Under the pieces are notes generated by a model. It saw nothing but the letters and a program-made list of their open reading frames with translations, was not told the DNA's origin and searched no databases. From CAWKGV01 sp963849305 (GTDB lineage Bacteria; Pseudomonadota; Alphaproteobacteria; Acetobacterales; Acetobacteraceae), in NCBI GenBank assembly GCA_963849305.1, contig CAWKGV010000002.1, forward strand, positions 372,001-436,000: 64,000 bases of DNA, in the 5' to 3' direction. Positions 7,301 through 15,068 of the stretch are shown one piece after another. A program made the translations under genes and the position numbers. The stretch's first letter is position 1. Every line of letters starts with the position of its first letter.

Positions 7301-9376
7301 ATGCCTGCGATACCTAACCTCCCGCAGGTGCTCCCCAGCCTGCGCCGCTTCGCCCCCGGCAGTGACGTGGGCCTTGCACTCGGCGTCGTGGCACTCCTTT
7401 CGGTGCTGGTGCTGCCGCTGCCGCCGCTGCTGCTCGACTTTGGCCTGGCGATCTCGATCACCGGGTCCGTGTTGGTGCTGATGGTGGCGTTGTTCCTGAC
7501 CCGCCCGCTCGACTTCACGAGTTTCCCGACCCTGCTCCTGCTCACCACCTTGCTGCGGCTGTCGCTAAACGTCGCGACCACGCGGCGCATTCTCTCGCAT
7601 GGCAGCGAGGGCGCGCTCGCCGCCGGCCACGTGGTGGCCGCGTTCGGCGGCTTCCTGATGGGCAACGACGTGGTGATTGGCCTGATCCTGTTCGCCATCC
7701 TGCTGGTGGTGAATTTCATGGTCATCACCAAGGGTTCGGGGCGCATCGCCGAGGTGGCGGCGCGGTTCAGCCTGGATGCGATGCCCGGCAAGCAGATGGC
7801 GATCGACGCCGACCTCTCGGCCGGGCTGGTCGATGAGAAGACCGCCCGCCAGCGTCGCCGCGCACTCGAGGAGGAGAGCGGCTTCTACGGCGCGATGGAC
7901 GGGGCGGCGAAGTTCGTCCGTGGCGATGCGGTGGCGGGGCTGATCATCACCTGCATTAATATCCTGGGCGGGCTCGCGATCGGCGTGGTGCAGCACGGCA
8001 TGGCGTTCGCCGACGCCGCCGCGACGTTCACTACGCTCACCGTAGGCGACGGGCTGGTGTCGCAGATTCCGGCACTGCTTGTGTCCACCGCGGCCGGCAT
8101 CGTGGTGACGAAAGGGGGAATTGAGGGCAGTGCCGATGCCGCCCTGGTGCGCCAGCTCGGCGGCAGTCCGAAGCCGCTGGCGATGGCGGCGGGCGCGGCG
8201 GGCGTGCTGGCGCTTTTGCCCGGACTGCCGGCGCTGCCGTTCCTAGCACTCGCCGGGCTTGCCGGCGGCGGCGCCTGGTTCCGCTACACCCACCCGGCCG
8301 ACGCGCCGGCCGAGCCCGCCGCCGGGCCGCCGGCCCCGGTCGAGCCGCCGATCAGCGACGCGCTGCGGATCGACCTGATCCGGTTGGAGCTGGGCTATGG
8401 CCTGCTGGCGCTGGCCGGCGGCAGCTCGGGCCGGCTCACCGAGCAGATCAAGAGCCTGCGCCGCTCGGTTGCCACCGAGATGGGCTTCGTGCTGCCCCCG
8501 GTCCGTATCCAGGACAACATGGAGCTGGGCGCGGATTGCTACGCGCTGCGGGTCAAGGAGATCGAGGCCGGGCGGGGGGAGCTGCGACCGGCAATGCTGC
8601 TCGCCATGAACCCCCAAGGCGGCGTGCCCGACCTGCCGGGCGAACGCACCACCGAGCCCGCGTTTGGTCTGTCCGCGCTCTGGATTCAGCCTTCGGCCAG
8701 GGACGAGGCGATCTTCCGCGGCTGCACGGTGGTCGATCCGGCGAGCGTGCTGACCACGCATCTGACCGAGGCGGTGCGCGACAACATGGCCGAGCTGCTC
8801 TCGTACGCCGAGACGCAGAAGCTGCTGGACGAGCTGCCGCGCGAGCAGCACAAGCTGGTCTCCGACCTTATCCCGTCGCAGACCAGCGTGGGCGGGGTGC
8901 AGCGTGTGTTGCAGTCGCTGCTGGCAGAGCGCGTGTCGATCCGCGACCTGGGCACGATCCTTGAAGGCATCCACGAAGCAAGCACCGGCGGTGCGCGGTC
9001 TGTCCCCGCGATCACCGCGCACGTGCGCGGGCGCCTCGCCCGGCAGATCAGCGACAGCCACACCGGCGCGGCCGGTTATGTCCCGCTAATTCCATTATCG
9101 GCGGAGTGGGAAGCGGCGTTCGTGGAATCGCTCACGGGCCCGCCCGAGGACCGCCAGCTCGCGATGGCGCCCGGCAAGTTGCAGGACTTCATGCAGCGCT
9201 TGCGCGCCGCGTTCGAGGCGGCGAGTGCCGCGGGCGAGCAGGCGGTGCTGCTCACCAGCGGCGGGCTGCGCCTGCATGTCCGCGCCATCGTCGAGCGCAT
9301 CCGGCCGAACACGCCGGTGCTGGCCCAGGGCGAGATTCACCCGCGCGCGCGCATCCGCACGGTGGGCACGATTTAG
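7301..9376 (+). CDS. flhA: Flagellar biosynthesis protein FlhA
   Basis: Export-gate component of the flagellar type III secretion system, 691 residues. The N-terminal half has about eight membrane segments, including LALGVVALLSVLVLPLPPLL and ITGSVLVLMVALFL, and the FHIPEP-family signature around RLSLNVATTRRIL. The acidic cytoplasmic loop (GKQMAIDADLSAGLVDEKTA) is well conserved. The C-terminal substrate-docking domain contains LPPVRIQDNMELG and the conserved VLQSLLAERVSIRDLGTILE stretch. The ATG at 7301 gives the expected N-terminus; the ribosome site is weak. It is separated from flbD by about 380 bases and so probably has its own promoter. Confidence 0.96.
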   Translation: MPAIPNLPQVLPSLRRFAPGSDVGLALGVVALLSVLVLPLPPLLLDFGLAISITGSVLVLMVALFLTRPLDFTSFPTLLLLTTLLRLSLNVATTRRILSHGSEGALAAGHVVAAFGGFLMGNDVVIGLILFAILLVVNFMVITKGSGRIAEVAARFSLDAMPGKQMAIDADLSAGLVDEKTARQRRRALEEESGFYGAMDGAAKFVRGDAVAGLIITCINILGGLAIGVVQHGMAFADAAATFTTLTVGDGLVSQIPALLVSTAAGIVVTKGGIEGSADAALVRQLGGSPKPLAMAAGAAGVLALLPGLPALPFLALAGLAGGGAWFRYTHPADAPAEPAAGPPAPVEPPISDALRIDLIRLELGYGLLALAGGSSGRLTEQIKSLRRSVATEMGFVLPPVRIQDNMELGADCYALRVKEIEAGRGELRPAMLLAMNPQGGVPDLPGERTTEPAFGLSALWIQPSARDEAIFRGCTVVDPASVLTTHLTEAVRDNMAELLSYAETQKLLDELPREQHKLVSDLIPSQTSVGGVQRVLQSLLAERVSIRDLGTILEGIHEASTGGARSVPAITAHVRGRLARQISDSHTGAAGYVPLIPLSAEWEAAFVESLTGPPEDRQLAMAPGKLQDFMQRLRAAFEAASAAGEQAVLLTSGGLRLHVRAIVERIRPNTPVLAQGEIHPRARIRTVGTI

Positions 9377-9510
9377 ACTAGGCCAATAATCCCAAATTGC
9401 CGGCCCGCGTGAAACCTGACCGGAAATTCTTGCGGGTACCCGCTGCAAATTCTTGTTTGATACGATTCCGTAGGTATCGTTGGGGAATATAACATCCAGA
9501 ACCCAGAATC

Positions 9511-10951
9511 ATGATCCCGAATGCAGCTAATGACGCTACCGGCAATATCATCGGCGCCGGCTCCGATGCGCTAATCCTGCAAATGTCCGAAGACCCGGAC
9601 GGCCCGGCGGGTGTAGCGGGCACCGATGCCGAGTTCACCGTCAACGTGGACGGCCAGCAGATCGGCGGACTGCAAACCGTGACCGCGCTGCACGCGCTCG
9701 GCCAGCACGAGACCTTCACGTTCAAGGGCAACTATGCTCCCGGCCCGCACACGGTGACGGTCACGTTCGCCAACAACTCCGGCACGCCGGGGGACAAGCT
9801 CGACCCCAACGATGGCGGCGATCGCAATCTTTATGTCGACAGCCTGGCCTATGATGGCACCACGGTCTCAAGCTCGACAGTGCCCATCTATGTCTCGCCC
9901 GGCGCCCCGCCCAATTATCCGCAGGGGCAATGGCCGTCCGGGAACGCGCAGTTCACAGGTACAGGATAGCACCGCGGTTCCGCCGGGCAGCCCCTCGGTC
10001 CCCACCACCACGCCGGGTCCGGTCACCATCGGGTCCGGCGCGAATGACCTGCAGCTCCAGATGGCGGAAGATCCCTGGCAGGGCGACGCGCAGTTCACCG
10101 TCGCGGTGGACGGCCAGCAGGTCGGCGGTACTCAAACGACGACGGCCGTGCATTGGGAAGGCCAAGCGCAGACCTTCAAGGTGCTCGGCAATTGGGCGCC
10201 GGGGCCGCACACGGTGACAGTGACCTACACCAATGATGCGGTCGTGCTCAACGCGCAGGGGCAGGGCATCGATGCCGAGGACCGCAATCTCTACGTCATG
10301 GGCATGTCCGACAATGGCACGCCGATCACCTCCTCGCCCGGCACGCCGTGGGAGCTGGCCTCGACCGGGTCGCAGTCCTGGGCGTTCAATGTCGCGAACA
10401 GCGCCACGACCACCATTCCGGCGTCCGAAACGACGGCCACCATCAATCTCAGCCAGGAACAGATCGTCGCGACCAGCGGCGATCACACGCTGTTCGTCGG
10501 CGGCTCTTACGACACCGTGCAAATGAGTGGCGGCAACGAGAAGGTCGTGGCCCATCAGGGCCATACCTCGATTGCGACTGGGGGCGGCAACGACACGATC
10601 GCGGTGGCCGGCACCGGCAACGTAGTGAATACCGGCGGTGGCGAGAACTGGATCGGCGATTGGGGCAGTAACGACACCATCGCGCTGCCCGGTCCCGGTC
10701 AGGGACTGGACCACTTGTTTGGCAACTTGCTGGCGCAGGGCAACACACTCGACCTCACGGGCGCGCTGGCTCATACGGCATGGGACGGCAGCCAAGCCAC
10801 GCTCGGGCAGTTCATTCAGGTCGCTAGCAGCGGCGGGAACGCCACGATCGCGATGCGGGCGACTGTCGGTGGCGCCGCGTCGGTCATTGCCACGTTGAAT
10901 GGCGTCGGTGCGCCGACCCTTCAGTCGGTGCTGGCGCACGCAACGGTCTAG
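9511..10951 (+). CDS. Carbohydrate-binding, beta-roll secreted protein (single frameshift)
   Basis: Two overlapping frames make one gene. Residues up to QFTGT are in the first frame, which stops at 9967-9969; the sequence resumes one base out of phase with DSTAVPPGSPSVP and runs to 10951. Skipping one base near 9960-9966 gives 479 residues. The product has two tandem copies of a xylan-binding, calcium-dependent carbohydrate-binding-module-like domain (motifs DAQFTVAVDGQQVGG, APGPHTVTVT, DRNLYV). A Gly/Asp-rich beta-roll-like region (TGGGNDTIAVAGTG) and a C-terminal segment typical of type I secreted proteins follow. No signal peptide is present. No type I exporter gene lies nearby. Confidence 0.75.
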
Positions 10952-10980
10952 GCAATGCCAGTGCGTTAAATGTGATCGGG

Positions 10981-11001
10981 GAGGAGGGTTGCGTCCTCCT
11001 C
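10981..11001 (+). terminator. Possible hairpin terminator
   Basis: Perfect 7 bp stem GAGGAGG / CCTCCTC with a 7-base loop, placed between the beta-roll gene and the monooxygenase gene. No T-run follows, so a rho-independent role is uncertain. Confidence 0.3.
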
Positions 11002-11053
11002 CTGTCGAGCGATGCTGTGCGTCCAAGCCGACAAAAAGGGAAGGGAGCTGTCC

Positions 11054-12301
11054 ATGAAGTTCATGCTATTCGTGCTGCCGACCGTCCCCGCGACGCTTGA
11101 GGAGCGCAAGCGGCTGCGGCCGATCGGGCGGAACAACGAGCGTTACCAGGCTATGCTGGACGAGCTGCGCAAGCTCGCCGTGTTCGCCGATGACGCCGGG
11201 TTCGACGTGATGTCCACCACCGAGCACCATTTCCACTCGGAAGGGTACGAGACATCGGTGGCCCCGCTGCTGCTCTACGCCGACCTGGCCGCGCGCACCA
11301 AGCGGATTAAGTTCTCCCCGCTCGGCTTGGTGCTGCCGTCCTGGGATCCGATCCGCTGCGCCGAGGAGCTGGCCGTTCTCGACCATCTCACCAAGGGCCG
11401 CATCTACGCCGGCTTCGCCCGCGGCTATCAGGATCGCTGGGTAAACGTGCTCGGCCAGCAGTATCACGTGACCGGCGCGCCGATGGACGGCTCCTCGATC
11501 GACAACCACAACCGCAGGGTTTACGAGGAGACGCTTAAAGTCATCAAAATGGCTTGGACGCAAGAAACGATTGCCTACGACGGCGAATACTACAAAGTTC
11601 CGTACCCGTACGAGGAGGGCATCCGTCGCTGGCCGGTGGCGGAGTGGACGCGCACGTATGGCGCGCCAGGCGAGATCGACGACGAAGGCGTGATCCGCAG
11701 GATCTGCGTCGTCCCCAAGCCCTACCAGCAGCCGCACCCGCAACTGTTTCAGCCGTTCTCGGTGAGCGAGAACACGATCCGCTACACCGCCCAGTCTAAC
11801 ATCGTGCCGTGGATCCTCGTCTCCAACCCGCCCGATTTCCAGCGTCTATGCCAGGTCTATCGCCAAGTCGCCGCGGAAGCGGGCCGGAAACTCGGCCTGG
11901 GCGAAAGCGTCGGTGCCTTCCGTGCCGTGCATTTCGGCAACACCGAGGCCGAAGCGGTGGAACTGCTGCGCACCACCAACTACGCCGGCTTCAACGACTA
12001 TTTTGCCGGCTTCGGCTTTTGGGAGGCGTTCCGCTTCCCGGAAGACAACGAGAAGTATCCGTTCGGCCAAAAGATGTTGCCGCCCTCCGAGTGGACACTC
12101 GAACGGATGCGCAACGCCAAGTATGCGCTGGCGGGCACGGTGGATCAGGTCAAGCGCGACATCGAGGCGCTGCATAAAATCGGCGGCGAAGGCGAGCTTG
12201 AGTGGTTCGGCTGGTTCTTCGATCAGGGATTCATGTCGTACGACGAATCGATGCGCCAGATCGAGCTCTTCGCCCGCCACATCATCCCCGCGTTCCGCTG
12301 A
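11054..12301 (+). CDS. LLM-class flavin-dependent monooxygenase
   Basis: Bacterial-luciferase-like flavin monooxygenase, 415 residues. The segments DDAGFDVMSTTEHHFHSEGY near residue 50, the TKRIKFSPLGLVLP strand and DHLTKGRIYAGFARGY are family hallmarks of FMNH2-using oxygenases. The frame opens 14 codons earlier, but GGGAG lies eight bases before the ATG at 11054 and gives the standard N-terminus MKFMLFVLP. A lactonase-like gene follows after 40 bases and then a GrdB-like gene, so the three may form a catabolic or detoxifying set. Substrate unknown; a flavin reductase would be needed from elsewhere in the genome. Confidence 0.9.
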   Translation: MKFMLFVLPTVPATLEERKRLRPIGRNNERYQAMLDELRKLAVFADDAGFDVMSTTEHHFHSEGYETSVAPLLLYADLAARTKRIKFSPLGLVLPSWDPIRCAEELAVLDHLTKGRIYAGFARGYQDRWVNVLGQQYHVTGAPMDGSSIDNHNRRVYEETLKVIKMAWTQETIAYDGEYYKVPYPYEEGIRRWPVAEWTRTYGAPGEIDDEGVIRRICVVPKPYQQPHPQLFQPFSVSENTIRYTAQSNIVPWILVSNPPDFQRLCQVYRQVAAEAGRKLGLGESVGAFRAVHFGNTEAEAVELLRTTNYAGFNDYFAGFGFWEAFRFPEDNEKYPFGQKMLPPSEWTLERMRNAKYALAGTVDQVKRDIEALHKIGGEGELEWFGWFFDQGFMSYDESMRQIELFARHIIPAFR

Positions 12302-12341
12302 GTTACCGGACCTAGCCGGCATCTATGGCAAGGAGAAAACC

Positions 12342-13130
12342 ATGCCAGGCTTGCGATTTACTGCGATGAATGTCGGGCCGATCAGTTGCGCGAAGGCGAA
12401 CTTGGTCGCCTTCGCGCCAGGCACAGTTGATGCGCCCACCACATCCGCGATCATCGAGCATCCGAAGCACGGGTTGGTGCTGTGGGACACCGGCGTCAAC
12501 GACGCGGTCGCCGACCCCGAGCGAGCCGATGCATATTGGGGAGCGGGCCTGCGCGACGCGTTCGGCACTCACGCCTTCACCCGCGAGCACGCGGTCGATG
12601 CGCAGCTCAAGCGGCTCGGCTTCCGGCTCGAGGATGTGCGCTACGTGGTCTATTCCCACCTGCATCTCGATCACGCCGGGGGCATGTCGTATTTCCCCTC
12701 CGCCATCCATGTCGTGCAGCGCGACGAGATCCGCTACGCGCTCTGGCCCGACCCCTGGACCCGCCCGGTTTATTGCCAGAACGACTTCCGCGACATCCGC
12801 AAGTTGGAGATCCTGGAAATCGAGGGCGACTTCGACCTGTTCGACGACCGCACGCTCCGGCTGGTGAAGACGCCCGGCCACTCGCCCGGGCATCAGGCGC
12901 TGATCCTCGACCTGCCGCAGCGCGGCCGGGTGTGTCTGGGCGGCGATGTCGGTCATGCGCGCGACGGTTTCCAGCAGATGGTCCCGATGCCGTGGGACTG
13001 GAGCACCAGCGCCATGTCGATGACGCGGATGCAGATGCGGCAGTTGGAGCGGAGCGGTGTTCCGGTGTTCCTCTGCCACGAGCCGGAGGATTTCGCCAAG
13101 CTGCCGCAAGACGGGAAGTTCTGGGAGTGA
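12342..13130 (+). CDS. N-acyl homoserine lactonase family metallo-hydrolase
   Basis: Metallo-beta-lactamase-fold hydrolase of the AHL-lactonase (AttM/AiiB-like) family, 262 residues. The two-metal site motif HLHLDHAGG lies near residue 107, and further ligands are seen in the TPGHSPGHQALIL and LGGDVGHA stretches. The start at 12342 follows AAGGAGAAAACC, a strong ribosome site. Members open lactone rings; quorum-quenching activity is possible, but hydrolysis of a lactone made by the neighbouring Baeyer-Villiger-capable monooxygenase is an equally reasonable inference. It ends in GTGA, right where the next gene may begin. Confidence 0.87.
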   Translation: MPGLRFTAMNVGPISCAKANLVAFAPGTVDAPTTSAIIEHPKHGLVLWDTGVNDAVADPERADAYWGAGLRDAFGTHAFTREHAVDAQLKRLGFRLEDVRYVVYSHLHLDHAGGMSYFPSAIHVVQRDEIRYALWPDPWTRPVYCQNDFRDIRKLEILEIEGDFDLFDDRTLRLVKTPGHSPGHQALILDLPQRGRVCLGGDVGHARDGFQQMVPMPWDWSTSAMSMTRMQMRQLERSGVPVFLCHEPEDFAKLPQDGKFWE

Positions 13131-13178
13131 TCGAGTTCGCTCGGCTTCGCCCCGGACGAGGACGCGCCGATTCCGTAC

Positions 13179-14051
13179 ATGCGGCGCACCCGCGATTACT
13201 ACGCCGCGATCGGCTATCCCACGCCCTATCACTGGGCGCACTACGTCGATGCGCCATTCCAACCGCTCCGCAAGCCGCTCGTGGAAGCGCGGCTCACCCT
13301 CGTCACCACGGCAGCACCCTTCCAGCCCGGCAAGGGCGACCAAGGACCGAGCGCCGCCTACAACGGAGCGGCCAAGTTCTACCAGGTGTACTCTGGCGAT
13401 ACCGCGCGGGAGCACGATTTGCGCATCTCGCACATTGCCTACGACCGCGCGCACACGACGGCCGCGGACAGCGCCACATGGTTCCCGTTGCCGCTGCTCA
13501 AGCAGCTCGCCTCACAGGGGCGCATCGGCAGCGTCGCGCCTCGCTTCCAGGGCGCGCCCACGAACCGAAGCCAGCGCGTTACGATCGAGATCGACGGGCC
13601 GGAAATCCTACGACGTTGCCAAGAGAATGGCGTCGACGCCGCGATCCTCGTGCCCAATTGCCCAGTGTGCCATCAGACTGTGAGCCTCATTGCCCGCCAC
13701 CTGGAAGCGAATGGCATTGCAACGGTGATCATGGGCTGCGCCAAGGACATCGTGGAGCATTGCGGGGTGCCGCGCTTCCTGTTCAGCGACTTCCCGCTAG
13801 GCAATAGCGCGGGCAGACCGCATGACATTGCCTCGCAGGCGCTCACGCTGGAGCTGGCTTTGCTTGTGCTTGAATCAGCTCCGGGCGCCCGTACCACCGT
13901 TCAGTCGCCGCTCCGCTGGGCGGCGGATGCAACTTGGAAGCTAGATTACTGCAATGTCGGCGGCGTGACACTTGAGGAGCTGGATCGGCGCCGGCAGGAG
14001 TTCAACGAGCAGAAGCGGATTGCAAGCGGCGTGCGCGAAAGCGTGGCCTGA
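13179..14051 (+). CDS. GrdB-like (glycine/sarcosine/betaine reductase selenoprotein B family) protein
   Basis: Similar to the selenoprotein B/PrdB family of amino-acid reductases but with cysteine. The key stretch LVPNCPVCHQTVSLIARHLE near residue 160 keeps a CPxC pair where the selenocysteine motif sits in GrdB, followed by NGIATVIMG. It has 290 residues from the ATG at 13179. The same frame continues upstream without a start to the lactonase stop (translating as SSLGFAPDEDAPIPY), which resembles real family sequence, so the true N-terminus is probably longer. The overlapping GTG at 13127 would be natural but is in another frame, suggesting an indel near 13139. Function unknown in this aerobic-type context. 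Confidence 0.7.
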   Translation: MRRTRDYYAAIGYPTPYHWAHYVDAPFQPLRKPLVEARLTLVTTAAPFQPGKGDQGPSAAYNGAAKFYQVYSGDTAREHDLRISHIAYDRAHTTAADSATWFPLPLLKQLASQGRIGSVAPRFQGAPTNRSQRVTIEIDGPEILRRCQENGVDAAILVPNCPVCHQTVSLIARHLEANGIATVIMGCAKDIVEHCGVPRFLFSDFPLGNSAGRPHDIASQALTLELALLVLESAPGARTTVQSPLRWAADATWKLDYCNVGGVTLEELDRRRQEFNEQKRIASGVRESVA

Positions 14052-14105
14052 ACGGAGCGGCGCCGACCAGCGATAACTCCGCCGGTCCGCGCCTCTTCGC
14101 ATCCG

Positions 14106-14654
14106 TCAATGATTCTTTTGATACTGGAAGTTTGGCTGTTGATTCAACGCCTGCTGAGTCTCGTCCGGGATGATCGCCTTGTTGTTGCTGTTCAATTTGG
14201 CATTGCCGAATTGGAGCTTGTTCCAAGGCACCTGCACCAGCTTGTTATTGGTCGAGATAATAACGTCCGGTTCGCCGGAACTGCCCATCAGCACGTCATC
14301 GACGCTGCCAAGCTTCTTATCCGCTTTGTTGTAAACGTTGGTGCCGATCAGCTTGCTCATTCGCACGTCGCCATTATCGGCCAACAGCGGATTGCGTTGA
14401 GAGGGCGAGCCGGCTTCCGGTATCACCGTGGCGGTTGCCGCGTTGTTTGAGGTCGTGGCCGTGCCCGTGGCAGCCGCAGGGTTGGCTGCGGTCGAGGTAT
14501 TCGCCCCCGCGGCCGGGTTGTTCGCCGGCGCGGCGGTCGCCGGGTTTTTGGGCGTCTGGTCCGAGGTGGTGGCGTTGGAGTTGTCGGCTGCGAGGGCGGG
14601 TGCGGCGCCCAGGGCGATGGCCAAGGCGACCGCGCTGAAGAATGGCTTAAGCAT
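14106..14654 (-). CDS. PRC-barrel domain protein, exported
   Basis: 182 residues, starting with a clear Sec signal peptide (MLKPFFSAVALAIALGAAPALA) that is cleaved after ALA. The next 70 residues are low-complexity Asn/Ala/Thr-rich (NPAAGANTSTAANPAAATGT). The C-terminal 90 residues form a PRC-barrel (MSKLIGTNVYNKADKKLGSVDDVLM..., VIISTNNKLVQVPWNKLQF), a fold used for ligand or protein binding in photosynthetic reaction-centre H subunits and in many exported alphaproteobacterial proteins. The start at 14654 is preceded by GAGG. The upstream extension of the frame lacks a signal peptide and is rejected. Role unknown; it converges with the GrdB-like gene. Confidence 0.85.
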   Translation of the reverse strand: MLKPFFSAVALAIALGAAPALAADNSNATTSDQTPKNPATAAPANNPAAGANTSTAANPAAATGTATTSNNAATATVIPEAGSPSQRNPLLADNGDVRMSKLIGTNVYNKADKKLGSVDDVLMGSSGEPDVIISTNNKLVQVPWNKLQFGNAKLNSNNKAIIPDETQQALNQQPNFQYQKNH

Positions 14655-15068
14655 TTCTGGGATCCTCGGTAAAACCGGATGGTTAATGGCGCGACGCCGA
14701 TCCGGTTTCCGACCCACGCGGCAGGCCGGTTCAGAATCCCGGGAGTGCGCCCGGCCGTGATCGCTGATTATCCCCCAATCCTGTGGAGAACTCTGTGGGC
14801 CAATGTCGTCGATTGGGCCCAGAAGGGCGAAATGCCGCGCTTGTGATGGGATGATCAAAATTGAGGCACCATGCTCGGGGGCGGTTGTATTCCTAGCCAA
14901 ATTCAAAGTTGGCGAAGCGTAAAGCTCTATTCTCACTCGCGCTTAGCGAGATGGCCTCACCCGAGCCCTGAAACCAACGGATGCAATTGGCCGCGTTCAG
15001 GATAGTACCTCGGAACGGCTAGCCACCCGGAAAGAGCGGAACCGGCAACTTGTGGATGAGCTCTGGGC
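14655..15068. other. Divergent intergenic region upstream of the hmf operon
   Basis: About 410 bases between the leftward PRC-barrel gene and hmfA. It should hold both promoters. A short hairpin, CTCGC-gctta-GCGAG, lies at 14936-14950. No regulator gene for the hmf operon adjoins it. Nothing else is recognised. Confidence 0.4.

Noticed and set aside
9953..11026. Minus-strand open frame opposite the beta-roll gene
   Set aside because: Arg-rich shadow composition without domains.
11913..12341. Long open frame before the lactonase start
   Set aside because: It is antiphase to the monooxygenase gene and has no family similarity; a strong ribosome site marks the start at 12342.
14655..14936. N-terminal extension of the PRC-barrel gene
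   Set aside because: The longer frame places 94 unrelated residues before a perfect Sec signal peptide.
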